Below, one piece after another: positions 1 to 10,355 of a stretch of 64,000 nt of DNA. The position numbers were made by a program, and so were the translations under genes. The stretch spans positions 4,028,001 through 4,092,000 of the forward strand of contig JADLSH010000367.1 in assembly GCA_016169945.1 (NCBI GenBank), given 5' to 3'. The notes beneath the pieces were generated by a model, which worked only from the letters and a program-made list of their open reading frames with translations, was not told the origin of the DNA and searched no databases. This DNA comes from Trachythela sp. YZ-2020 (lineage: Eukaryota; Cnidaria; Anthozoa; Malacalcyonacea; Clavulariidae). Numbering within the stretch: position 1 is the stretch's first letter; each line of letters opens with the position of its first letter.

Positions 1-1239
1 TGGGTCTTTTGAAAAGATGTATTCGTTGGATTGACAGGTGGCAACAGGCTACGAATACAAGGCAAGAAGAATTGTCAGATATAGGTCGTTAAAAACATGG
101 AGATTCATCAAAACAATTATAATAAATTTATCAAATGCCCTAATGATCAATCAGCCAATATGATCTGAACGATATTTTCGATGACAGAGTTAAAGACGTC
201 TATTAAAGATGAAAAGAAATCGGCTGGTCTAGATCCAAAGATCACAAGAAGACTAAATAACAAGGTCTCCAGAATATATTAGCGACAACACAAGGTATTT
301 ATATTCAATATCATTATTTCATTTTTGTGGAAATTGTTGGTTTAGTTATAAACGGCATATATCTTATTTATTGTTTTGTCTTACCGACAAATATATATGT
401 TTCAAACCGGATGTAGGAACATTAAATTAGTGTGTTATATATTTACCTGTCTCCCTACGGGGGTAGTATAGGGTTCAGTTATTCTCCTACAGGCTACATG
501 TACAAAATAATCTGAGAATCGAGAAAGACTCACTATAAGGCTAGGTAATACTGAAAGATGAGTAAAGATTACTTAAGTCCACTAAAGCATTTTTCATTGT
601 AACAGCACAACACGAACCTGGTAAGCTGATATATATTCTGCCATGCACCTAATTTGTCATCTTTTCTTGTATTGCTCGAATGGATATTTTGTGCAATACG
701 AATAATTATTTGCTTGTAATTATGTGCAGAAAGCTCAACGCAATATAAGCAATTGAACAATGACTTATCTGCTGTTGTGGTTTATGTCGTGCCTTAATTT
801 TTAACTAAAAATTGTTTTTAAAAATTCTTTTCATTGCAATCCTTCAACAGATTTTTTTACACTGTGAGAAGAGATTCTAAACCCTAAGTCTTTTCTTTCC
901 CAACATGCAATGAGAGGTGGGGATTGACCGTTCTGGAGGAGCTGACCGTTTACGAAAGAGAACATTGCGTTGACGAGTTTTTATTCTTTTTTCATGTACG
1001 CTAAATTATCAAGTATAGTGCTTTATAGAGATTTCGAGCACTGATAAAACTGATTATTATTCATTGTACTGTGTTATCGTTTTCTCATTGACTAAAAACT
1101 TGCGAATTATTATCGATATCTGCCGGTGCCCGCGCTATTTTTCAGCGGAAACAGTAATCTGCAGAGATAATTGGACGGCGCCCGGAATATTCCAGCGGTA
1201 TATCGCATAAAATTACAAATAAGTGGGAAATTTTGAAGT
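1..1239. other. Intergenic DNA, no gene recognised
   Basis: All frames are short and full of stops. A short GC-richer patch lies near 1115-1200, just before the fragment at 1270. I see no RNA gene and no clear transposon end. Confidence 0.5.
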
Positions 1240-1269
1240 TTGTTTTGTCTTCAAGTTTTAATATTTACA

Positions 1270-1378
1270 ATGGCTAGTTCTCGTTTCGCAACGTTTTCAA
1301 ACGAAGAAATTGAGAAAATAGTAGAAAACAAAGACTCGGAAAACACAAAAAAAAAGCACAAAAGTGGCAAGAGAGGTA
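1270..1378 (+). pseudogene. N-terminal fragment of a dispersed cnidarian-type repeat protein
   Basis: From an ATG at 1270 the frame reads MASSRFATFSNEEIEKI and then a KDSENTKKKHKSGKRG segment, ending at a possible donor (AGAGAG followed by gtattt near 1375). This N-terminal style, 'MASSRFA...KDSxNTK', is one I associate with many cnidarian predicted proteins linked to DUF3504 or tyrosine-recombinase (Crypton-like) families. No downstream exon with the rest of such a protein was found, and palindromic repeats begin about 110 bp later. I read it as a truncated fragment. The family link is from memory of the motif only; a short real first exon is the alternative. Confidence 0.35.
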
Positions 1379-1493
1379 TTTTTGAAATATTCTCATATTT
1401 CTTCTGTATTGATATTTATGAACAGTAATAAAATCTTTGTTTTCAATATTTGCTTGTTCTATTCGTCAATGCATGTTACAAAATGAATAATAA

Positions 1494-1641
1494 AACAATT
1501 ATTGAATTCGGCTTACGCAGGATATCGATAATTATTCAGACCTCGGTCAACGTTATCCGCCTCAGCTTCGCTTCGGCAGATAACGTTGACCTTGGTCTGA
1601 ATAATTATCGATATCCTGCTCCGCCTCATCCAATAATTGTT
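1494..1641. repeat. Palindromic MITE-like element
   Basis: The outer ends AACAATTATTG (1494) and CAATAATTGTT (1641) are inverted copies. Inside them is a longer inverted repeat around GATATCGATAATTATTCAG, folding onto GATAACGTTGACC with a short loop CTTCGCTTCGG. It shares the end AACAATTATT with the palindrome at 26501-26605. No coding capacity. Confidence 0.65.
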
Positions 1642-1728
1642 AATAATCTCACATGTGAGATTATTTATGTTAATCTCACATGTGAAAATTATCGCTTTTG
1701 AAGTTTATGAAAATGGTGTGTTGAACAT

Positions 1729-1763
<35 letters not shown>

Positions 1764-1785
1764 TATTATGTTCAACACTCGAAAT
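1642..1785. repeat. Short palindromes next to the MITE
   Basis: Two copies of TAATCTCACATGTGA lie at 1646-1686. A stem TGTTGAACATGATATCTCAC at about 1721 pairs with GTGAGATATTATGTTCAACA ending near 1778, with a loop around TCGTTCGCTGCACTCACTC. These look like small foldback elements or the debris of one. Confidence 0.5.
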
Positions 1786-1977
1786 AAATCTGGTATTTCC
1801 GCGCACCCATGTATTATTCTCTCTATATAAATCCACATGCATGCATGGTGTACGTAATTGTATATCACATGTATGGATTAATAAATTTATAGATATATTC
1901 TTGTACTAATTGTTAATTCATTTATAATTACATATAGGATCAGAGTGAAGAAACGTAAGGTACATGTTTAGACAGAT

Positions 1978-4900
1978 ATGCTTCAGACATTTTCTTCTGG
2001 AATCACAATTATAGTCTTACTTATAACCACTCAAGTTTTAATTGCTGAAATTGAATTTGTTCAAACAAGAAATGGAAAGACAGTTCCCGTTGAAAGTTCA
2101 AACGACCAACAGAGTTCAGTGTTTTTACAGAACAATATTCCTACAAATGCGGCTGCCAAATCTGTTACTAACTTTGATGGTAAAAGCCGCTCTATAAGCG
2201 AAACGACCGTCGCTAGTGACAGCTCAAAACACGAACTGAACTCAGCATTTTTAAAAAGCAATTTTCCAGGAAATGCCAAATTATTTTCTAATTCCAATGC
2301 AAGAAATGGTTCAGAAAAAGGAAAGTTTAGCTTCCTTCTGGATTCAAATGAAAGTACGAACCATAACAATAAGCGGATGGCAAATACAAACACTGAGCAA
2401 AGTCAAACAACAAAGGTCCAACAGTCAACTGCATCAGATTTGATCACCAATACTGATATTAAGGTACTGCAGAAATTTGTCAAGAAACTTAAGAGCTCTG
2501 TCGCAACTGTAGGAAGAGGACAAGCCTTTGGCATTTCGACACAAGCATCTTCGAAATTAACTGATAACTTAGGATCTAGTCATGAATCAAAGCAAACACC
2601 CAATACTCAATTGGTGGATAACTCAAATCAACAGCCAAATGTACAAAATTATTATGATAATGAGGAAAAATACTCTTCTAATCAAGATGAGACACCCTTG
2701 ACTATCCTAAAAGCTATGTCTCCAAAAGAAAGGAATGTCAATTTTCAACCAACAAATAACTTAAATAGTATGTCAAAATCGGATGTCAATGCTCTTCTAG
2801 CAGTTGCTAAAGAATGGAAACGCTTACACTCAGAAGGCAACGAGAAGCAACGACACAGTCATGAACATAAAACCTCTAATGACAAAAATAATCTGCAAAG
2901 AATAGTCAACAAGCAATCAAAAGAACTTGTACATTCTAGTTCAAACCCCCAAAGAAATCATAGGTTAGGTTCTCCAAAAGAAGATTACAAGAAGACGAAG
3001 ACGAAGCACGTACTCAATACATTTAATGAAAGAGGTGCTGAAAAGAAGCTCAATCCTATTTCAACATTAGAAACAGCAAACATGCATGGAACAGAACTCA
3101 CAAATGGGAATACAACTTTAAATTACCCTGGTCAACAGTTGAAGGAAACAGTGGACAAAGCTATTGCAAATACAACCCAACAACTATTGCAATTCATAAA
3201 GTTGGAAAAACAGTTAAAAGGATTACAAAATGCAAAAATGAACGGAAGCAAAAACGATATTCATTATACGAATTCATTCATCAACTTGATCAACTCAATG
3301 CGTAATTCTAAAAAGACAGGAGGGGATAGCATCGAAGCAAAAGAAATGAACGCTAATTCTCAGAACCTTGTCGAGAAGAACGATTCTAAAAGTGACCACA
3401 GTCCAAAAAGTAATACTGATAAACAGGTACGACTAGAAAAGCAAACATCTTCTGATCAAAAGGAACGTTCAAGCGCCTTTCAAAACAGTAAAACTAACCA
3501 GGAATCTAAAACTGAACGGGAACAGAACAAGAAAGAAGACAATCTAAAACATAAACACCGGCAACAAACAAAAACAGGCAAAGGCAAACTGGAACGAAAA
3601 CTTAAAGCAAACTCTCAACTTCAAATACCATATAAACTAAAGCAAACCACACAACAAAAGCAAAAGGAGCTTAAGCATACACAATCACAGCAGGACGAAA
3701 ATGAAGAAGAACGAAAGAAAGTTAAAGACAAAAAACAAACAGAACAGATAGTAAAAGATAAATCTCAAAAGGAAGAAAACAACCTAAAACACGCCGAGGA
3801 GCAGCATGAACAAGAACAAGAAAAACAAACACAAGAAGAACAACAAGACGAGCAAAAAGAACAACAGCAGCAACAGCAACAACATCAACAACAACAACAG
3901 CATCAGCAACAAGACCAAGAGAAAGAAGGAAAGTCAGAGAAAATTTCTCAAAATAACCAACAAACAAATGTAGAAAATGAATACAAGGCTGATCAGCAGA
4001 AGGAAATGAAAGAACAGACATTTCAACCTCCAAACCCATCTACAGCAGACGAACAAAGTGAAGATGATGTTCTAAAAGCAGCCAGACATTTCCGTATTAA
4101 AACAATGAAACATTTGATAGCATCTTTAGCTGAGGATCCATTTGATACCTGGATTTATCACCAGAAAAGCTTCGACGAGCTTGGAATTACACCAAGTCTT
4201 CTCAAAGCAGGAATAGTAAATCTTGGATCTAGTAAGCCAGTGCAACACGCAGTACGAAAGGCGGTGAGAGGAGAAAATGTCAAACTGTTTGTGGTAGGTG
4301 GTTCAATTTCAGCCGGGGGAGGGTTGTGGAAAGATCGTGGAAACATAGATGGTGTGTATCACAGAGCTCTTGCACATTGGTGGGAGAGGACAGTCACTCC
4401 AGTTACCAACTCCAAAATGGAGGTCAACAATGTAGCAATTGGTGGGACAGATTCTGAATATTTCTCATACTGTATAAACAATTTCTTGGAAGGTGATCCT
4501 GATATTGTACTTTGGGAACTATCTGCAAACGACTACAATAGATTTAACGAAAGAAATTTTGATCCAAGTAAACCATTGGAACAACTCACTAGGATAATTT
4601 TACAACTACCCTCACATCCTGCTCTTATTTATGTCAACTTTTTTCGCGGAGATAAACAGAACTTTCAACTAGGAGAAAAATGTCCGGACTCTGAGGAAAC
4701 TGAAGTGGATGTTTTGTCACGGTACTACGATATTCCATCACTCAGCTGGCGAAGAATGGTTTGTAACTTAATTACAAAAAGAACATTTGTAAATCAAGAA
4801 CTATTCGGTGACGATGGATATCATCCTAATCTTTTAGGGCATGCTCAGGTCGCAATGCTGTTAATGATGTACATTAGAGGAGTATTTGAAAGTGTTTTAG

Positions 4901-5466
4901 CCGATGATTTAGACAACATGAAAAGGTTTAATATTCTAGACGACAACGACGTTGATTTTCAGGATGTATTTCAATTGAAAATTCCAGCATTCAAAGATCC
5001 ACTCAATCCTAAACCTAGTTGTTGGACGTTGCTTACACCAGACTACACGAAAGTCTTCAAGAATACTTTAAATGACGTCAATGTGTTAAAAGGATATGGA
5101 TTTGAGTTAAGAAATGTAACAGCTTGGGATGTTCGCACAGATAGAATACAATGTCTCCTTGCAATGAAACCTGGTGCAGTATTAGATCTTAGTCTTAGTG
5201 TACCTGTTTTAGATGTTGATAAGAATTTACCATTAGCTGATGCACAGACAAGAACATTAGCTATTGCGATTCATAATAAATTTGGCGGAGCAGCAGATGT
5301 ACAGCTAGATGAATTACCTAGCAAAACATCAGTCTCAACAGGAACTGGAAAGCTAAAGCAAACTAGAGTGCATATTGTAAGCGAAGATGTTCGTCCGGGT
5401 GTACATAATTTACGATTTCGGTCTTTGTCAACTGGGTTTTGCCTCACATCTATAATGGTTATTTAA
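1978..5466 (+). CDS. Secreted SGNH/GDSL-type hydrolase with long disordered N-terminal region
   Basis: Single open frame of 1162 residues. The start is the first in-frame Met and is followed at once by a hydrophobic signal peptide (about residues 1-24, core ITIIVLLITTQVLIA), so the product should enter the secretory pathway. Residues about 30-690 are low complexity: first Asn/Ser/Thr-rich, then Lys/Glu/Gln-rich with a Gln run near 630-650. The C-terminal part carries SGNH blocks in order: block I VVGGSIS with nucleophile Ser776, block II Gly around AIGGTD (822-823), block III LSAND with Asn851, and block V DGYH with Asp946 and His949. A further domain (about 990-1162) ends with CLTSIMVI. The family removes acyl or acetyl groups from lipids or glycans; the substrate here is unknown. 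All four block residues are present, so it is probably active. A 5' untranslated exon cannot be excluded. Confidence 0.85.
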   Translation: MLQTFSSGITIIVLLITTQVLIAEIEFVQTRNGKTVPVESSNDQQSSVFLQNNIPTNAAAKSVTNFDGKSRSISETTVASDSSKHELNSAFLKSNFPGNAKLFSNSNARNGSEKGKFSFLLDSNESTNHNNKRMANTNTEQSQTTKVQQSTASDLITNTDIKVLQKFVKKLKSSVATVGRGQAFGISTQASSKLTDNLGSSHESKQTPNTQLVDNSNQQPNVQNYYDNEEKYSSNQDETPLTILKAMSPKERNVNFQPTNNLNSMSKSDVNALLAVAKEWKRLHSEGNEKQRHSHEHKTSNDKNNLQRIVNKQSKELVHSSSNPQRNHRLGSPKEDYKKTKTKHVLNTFNERGAEKKLNPISTLETANMHGTELTNGNTTLNYPGQQLKETVDKAIANTTQQLLQFIKLEKQLKGLQNAKMNGSKNDIHYTNSFINLINSMRNSKKTGGDSIEAKEMNANSQNLVEKNDSKSDHSPKSNTDKQVRLEKQTSSDQKERSSAFQNSKTNQESKTEREQNKKEDNLKHKHRQQTKTGKGKLERKLKANSQLQIPYKLKQTTQQKQKELKHTQSQQDENEEERKKVKDKKQTEQIVKDKSQKEENNLKHAEEQHEQEQEKQTQEEQQDEQKEQQQQQQQHQQQQQHQQQDQEKEGKSEKISQNNQQTNVENEYKADQQKEMKEQTFQPPNPSTADEQSEDDVLKAARHFRIKTMKHLIASLAEDPFDTWIYHQKSFDELGITPSLLKAGIVNLGSSKPVQHAVRKAVRGENVKLFVVGGSISAGGGLWKDRGNIDGVYHRALAHWWERTVTPVTNSKMEVNNVAIGGTDSEYFSYCINNFLEGDPDIVLWELSANDYNRFNERNFDPSKPLEQLTRIILQLPSHPALIYVNFFRGDKQNFQLGEKCPDSEETEVDVLSRYYDIPSLSWRRMVCNLITKRTFVNQELFGDDGYHPNLLGHAQVAMLLMMYIRGVFESVLADDLDNMKRFNILDDNDVDFQDVFQLKIPAFKDPLNPKPSCWTLLTPDYTKVFKNTLNDVNVLKGYGFELRNVTAWDVRTDRIQCLLAMKPGAVLDLSLSVPVLDVDKNLPLADAQTRTLAIAIHNKFGGAADVQLDELPSKTSVSTGTGKLKQTRVHIVSEDVRPGVHNLRFRSLSTGFCLTSIMVI

Positions 5467-7612
5467 ACATGCACAATCTCAATTGTGATGGTACATGCAA
5501 GGTCTGGGCTAAGATACTATTTGCAACTGACATTCTCCGTGCTTTTCTGGCCATTTATAGCATCCAATCTCAATTAGAATAAGCCTGACATAATAGTGCA
5601 CAAACTGGAAATTTTGAAGCACATTAAGAAGAATTGGCTTATATTGTGCTAATTATATATTATAAATAGTTGTAAACTTTAATGGCTAAAATATAAATGA
5701 AATCGTACTCTAGAATAGCAAGTTTCTGTGAAGGGGATCCAGTTTTTATTTTCTGTCCTTCATATGGGCGGGGGATGTTGGAACATATATATACCTGAAT
5801 TGCAGGGCATATATATATTTATACAAATTTTACTAGACATCTTTATTACTATTTAGTTTCGTACCACAAGATGTGGCGGCACTCATCAGATAAATTAGCC
5901 TAATGACTAGCAGAAAAAGCTTTACAGTATTATATACAATATTACAAGCGGATCAAAGCTGAAATTAATGTGCCTTCAGCACTCGACACTAGTGTCACTG
6001 CGTACTCGGAGAGCTTTAGCTCCCCCAATCCAAAAAATGGTCCGCTGTCCCTGTGACGGTCGATATAAAGCTCATATCCTTCCCTCTGCTTACGGCGATA
6101 CACACGCTCCTCCCACCTGGGAACAAGGTAGAAATCCTGTGAAATCCCGTAAAGATTGACAATTTTTTCCTGAAAACTTTTCTTTGCATGACAAGTTTTA
6201 TTTACTCCTGTCTACGACAAGACATTGACAATTTTCCTTGACAAGCCTTTTTATTGAAGTCCAATAGTTAGGTGACTGCATTCCTTGGCAAGTCAAGAAA
6301 GTTAAGTATTTGATCAGTCGGGCGGGAAAGCCAAGAAAGGTGAATGCATTTCAACGTAGTTCACTTACTGTGGTACCCTCGCGACTAATTGATCACGTGA
6401 CTCGAATAGGTTGCTCGTTTCGCGCGGGCAAAATGAACGTAATAAAACGGTCTATATATATAATGAGACTTACAGCATGCGAGTAAAGTTCTCAGCTCGT
6501 GGTATGGTTCCACAAAAATTGACAAGTTTCCCTGACAAGTCTCCTTATCTAATTGCCAGGTAAGCCATGTTTTGTATACACATGCAAGTGTAAGAAGGAA
6601 AATACATGAGCAAGTTGTCAAGGACATTTGGTTACTTACATGGAGCAGGAGTGGCTATATAGGGCTTGAGAGTTGAGTGCATGGCTGCACGACCGATCTT
6701 TGTTCTGTTCTAGACACAATCTAACTTGTTCAATAGATAGCCATCGTACCACAGAATTTTTGTTGTTGATGTAGATAGTTTCTTAGACTTCCAAACGACA
6801 GCAAATGATATAGACTTAGGTCGGGAATAAGTACCCCATACATGTATATCTTTAAGTTTGTAAGCAAATCCTACCCACAATATTTATTTCAAACGTTTCC
6901 CGTTGCGCGCCTACGTTTTTCATATTAAATCAGTAAATTTTCGCCTTTTTCATTCAAACGCAACAGGCGATCGAGCAGAACTGCAGGGCGTGCGATGAAC
7001 AAGGTTAAATTATGCAGTATTTGTTTATGTCTATTGTAAATTAAACACTAAGTATTTTCCTCGAAACAGGCATGACAATCTATATGGAAAACATTATTTT
7101 TGTTGTTGATAACATTATTTAGTACACCTGCAATAAGATCAGATATTAACATTTTGTTCACGCTTCGCCTTGCATGCTCCTTTCATTAAATACTAAAGAA
7201 TATACTTTATTTGTTATTGCTATAACGCAGACAATCACAGTAGGTTATCAGAAAATGTCTAGCTGTAAAGACTAAAGTCGCAATCTCTATAATATTTTCT
7301 CTAAACAATCATCTCTGCTGTCAAATACTACAAGCACATCATATACCTAATCAGGCTCTATGCCTATGGTCTGCTTAAGAAAAAATAACTTTAGAAAATG
7401 AAGAAACGGTTGCAGATCAATGCACATACGAGAATTATAATTTCGCACGGCTGATTAGACATGATAAGAACATCGGTCAACCGAGCCATGTGCTAATTAA
7501 AGTCATCAAAAAAGGTATTAACATTCCCTCATTTGGCCAACCAAAGCATTCATATGCATAAGCCTGTAAACCACGCGTGCGAAAGCAAATTGGATTGTAT
7601 TGTTTCGCCTAA
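5467..7612. other. Intergenic DNA with repeat debris
   Basis: No gene recognised. The first 250 bases should hold the 3' UTR of the SGNH gene, although I see no canonical AATAAA. At 6150-6560 several 'gacaagttt'/'ttgacaatttt' words recur and resemble the arms of the palindromic element at 15660-16053, so this is probably a decayed relative. Confidence 0.4.
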
Positions 7613-7737
7613 AGGCCGTTTCGACTTCAACCGTATCGTAGCGAAACGTATTTCTTTGTTTCCTGAGCACTCGGATAGAACTAATGACTTCAACACAAAA
7701 GAAAACGCAACGACACGTCTGAAGTGGGAAACGGCCT
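7613..7737. mobile_element. Harbinger-like MITE, copy 1
   Basis: Terminal inverted repeats start AGGCCGTTTCGACTTCAACC and end AAACGGCCT. The flanks carry a 3-bp duplication TAA on both sides (7610-7612 and 7738-7740). A 3-bp TWA duplication is characteristic of PIF/Harbinger transposition. Interior about 125 bp, no coding capacity. An open frame across this region is a chance product of the two repeat copies. Confidence 0.75.
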
Positions 7738-7833
7738 TAACGATTGCCCTTGCCGAACAATATACAAGGGATGAAGACAAGGAACGAAAAAGTAAGACAA
7801 GTTTAATGCAAAATGCAAAGTCTAATGGTCTTA

Positions 7834-7974
7834 AGGCTGTTTTCCACTTCAACCGTATCGTAGCGAAACGTAGCGTATTTCTTTGTTTCCTGAGCACTCG
7901 GGTAGAACTAATGACTTCGACACAAAAGAAAATGCTACGGTACGTTACGATACGTTTGAAGTGGAAAGCGGCCT
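7834..7974. mobile_element. Harbinger-like MITE, copy 2
   Basis: Same family as 7613-7737. It starts AGGCTGTTTTCCACTTCAAC and ends GAAAGCGGCCT, with TTA duplicated on both sides (7831-7833 and 7975-7977). The central sequence 'tttctttgtttcctgagcac' is shared with copy 1. The two copies lie 97 bp apart in the same orientation, each with its own target duplication, so they are independent insertions and not a tandem duplication. Confidence 0.75.
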
Positions 7975-8174
7975 TTACACTGTTACTGGACTGCGGGACA
8001 TTTTTTGGAGCAGGGGGGGGGCTAAAGATCTCAGAGGGCGCAGTGGCACTAGTATTGAATGCTGAAGGCGCGAGAAGGCTACTAGAAATCACAATATGTG
8101 TGACAAGAACCAGTCCCCCTCTCCCTGCTCCGCGGTCCCTGTCTTACATTCCTTGCATGCTCAGAAGTATTTAG

Positions 8175-9135
8175 AAAAGGAAAGGCTTGAATCCTTGATC
8201 ATAGCAAGCATTATTCCAAACCGAAAGATGCATGATGCATATTTTTCTGTTTAATCATGCAATATCTCGGTTTCTGACACATTGGTTTGCTGAAGAGACT
8301 TGTAACACCGACCACATCGGCTACATCGACTACCAGGCTTCTAGTTCTAAATGTAAGTTTGAACTGTTACATAATTTAAAAATACGTGGAATGCGAAGAC
8401 GATATCCGCCCGGCCCTGCCCTGACTGAATTGTAGAAAATATTAAAATGAAATACAGGTCTGCTTGAAAGACAATGACAATGGCTTAAGAGTTAAGAATT
8501 CTGTCGCTTGTAGCCATAATCTTCTTTTTTCTGTGTTGAATATATCAAACCAAATATGTCATTAAATTCCCATTTTAATCCTTTTTATTTTAAAATCCGT
8601 CGTTACATTATTTCTCTCGATAAAAGTTCATGATTATTATAAACATTGTATTAAATTGTCCATATCGGGGGTAGGGAAGTGTGTATTTTTTATCCTACAC
8701 CGTTATATGTATTAACAAGATCATAATGCTATGATTTCAAGATATTTGGACGTTATAATATAAAATTAAAATAATTTCAAAATATTTGCGAAAATACGAT
8801 GTTCTTTCACGCTTCAACATTTGATCAAGTTTGTTTGGTTTTATAATTTATAGATGGCGCGATACAAAGGTCCAGCGGAGTTTTCTGCACGTTTGAGCAT
8901 ACACGACCAGCTGTTTTGAGGCTGAGCATCGAGAGATCACAATTTGACAAGGTGTGCGCGACGAACAAAACAACGTCCACGCGTCGCGGTCTTTTACACC
9001 TACAGTGACAAGTTTATCGTGCATACACCTCTGCTTATTTAATTACTACTTGGTTCGCGGAAGCTAAAGCATCATCTGAGCCAGTCATTTCAGGTTATTC
9101 TCAATTCATAATCAGTGTTTACACATGAAGAGGAA
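8175..9135. other. Intergenic DNA upstream of the orphan gene
   Basis: No gene recognised. An AT-rich stretch (8500-8850) is followed by a GC-richer part (8855-9010) that may hold the promoter and 5' UTR of the gene at 9136. A stop (TAA at 9109) lies in frame upstream of that gene. Confidence 0.4.
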
Positions 9136-9867
9136 ATGAAAAATAATAAAAGCAAGCGAATATCACTTAGACGACAATGGTCAGTTGATGTTCAATCCAG
9201 TATTCAGAAGAAATTTCGAGAAGTCACTGCAAGCCGGCGTTCAAAATCACTGGACGAAGCAGTTTATAAACAGAAATTACTTGATAATGAGACAAAATAT
9301 GATAGACACGACAACAATAATCAGTGTAATGGCTCTTTTGAGAATTTTGGACAAGCGCATTCAGAACTACCTCATTCCTCATGCTCGAGTGGTTCTAGTC
9401 CTTGGTATTCATTTGATGATGACAACAGCGAAGACTCGGTTACAGAAATTATCGAAACAGAAACTGAAATCAACCAAACTGAAACCAACGATATTCAAAT
9501 CGAAATAAAAAGTTGTGAGAACTCATCTCCCATACGGACAAAAGATATTTTAAGTGTGAACGCATGTGGATTATTAAGCACGATAAACGAGCTTGTTCCA
9601 CGCAGTCCAACTAAAAGAACATCGCCAGATGCAGAATTTGATATCAACAAAGACAAAACAGGAAATAATGATATCCCAAGAAATTTTGCCAAAAACGAAG
9701 ACACAATTAGTGATGAAGAACCGGAAATAGGTGAACGTTATCGTCGTTACGCAATATGTGAAGAAATGGAGAAATATATTATAGTCGATCATAAGGGCCT
9801 TAGTTTGAGAAAATATCGCGAAACTTTGATAAGACATCGAGTACTCAAGGAATTATGTCTTCTTTGA
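9136..9867 (+). CDS. Unrecognised acidic, Ser/Asn/Thr-rich protein, 243 residues
   Basis: An open frame runs from the ATG at 9136 to a stop at 9865-9867. The frame is open a little upstream but lacks an ATG there, and TAA at 9109 closes it. I do not recognise the family. The N-terminus is basic (KNNKSKRISLRRQW), with a segment rich in Arg/Lys/Ser (TASRRSKSLDEA). The middle is acidic and low complexity (Asp/Glu/Ser/Thr). The last 45 residues look more structured (GERYRRYAICEEMEKYIIVD, then a Leu/Arg-rich helix ending KELCLL). No signal peptide or membrane segment. The length in an AT-rich setting and the protein-like composition suggest real coding. It could be a single-exon gene or the terminal exon of a longer one; a weak acceptor-like 'aatcag' sits at 9110-9114. 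Confidence 0.6.
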   Translation: MKNNKSKRISLRRQWSVDVQSSIQKKFREVTASRRSKSLDEAVYKQKLLDNETKYDRHDNNNQCNGSFENFGQAHSELPHSSCSSGSSPWYSFDDDNSEDSVTEIIETETEINQTETNDIQIEIKSCENSSPIRTKDILSVNACGLLSTINELVPRSPTKRTSPDAEFDINKDKTGNNDIPRNFAKNEDTISDEEPEIGERYRRYAICEEMEKYIIVDHKGLSLRKYRETLIRHRVLKELCLL

Positions 9868-10041
9868 ATCAAACTGATCCACAGTCCACAAATGAGAATA
9901 TTATATATTTCATTCATAGTAAATAATATACCTGGATAACTTGAACATTGAAAAACTAATCCATGCAGGCAGTCTATATAGCCATTAGTAATAACGGCTG
10001 TAATCTGTATTGCAGCAGGCCGAGTAATTTTATCGCTAAAA

Positions 10042-10111
10042 GGCAAAACAAAGCGGCCGGCTGCGGGGCAAAACAAAGCGGCCGGCTGCGGGGCAAAACA
10101 AAGCGGCCGGC
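10042..10111. repeat. GC-rich 25-bp tandem repeat, 2.8 copies
   Basis: The unit starts GGCAAAACAAAGCGGCCGGC and is repeated head to tail almost without change, starting at 10042, 10067 and 10092. It is much GC-richer than the surrounding DNA. Confidence 0.85.
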
Positions 10112-10331
10112 TATATCTTTCTGATAGCGTTTTATTTATAAATGTGTAAAATTTATTTTGTGGTTATATAATGCCAATAATGGAAGAATTGGTTATTGGT
10201 AGGCAAACTTTTAGATGGATCTTTCGTGTTGTAGAACTTTAGTTTGCATTGGGACGATTTTACACTTGAACTATAACAGTAGTTCGTTATTGCAGTGAAT
10301 GCATATATTTTGCAATGCTAATTTGATATAA

Positions 10332-10355
10332 TTATATATATATATATATATATAT
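10332..10355. repeat. (AT)n microsatellite
   Basis: A run of alternating A and T. Confidence 0.9.

Noticed and set aside
3722..4039. 105-codon minus-strand frame rich in Val/Leu
   Set aside because: Antisense of the Gln/Lys/Glu-rich part of the SGNH gene; its composition follows from codon complementarity.
7533..8174. 213-codon open frame, and a 180-codon frame on the other strand
   Set aside because: Both consist largely of the two Harbinger-like MITE copies.
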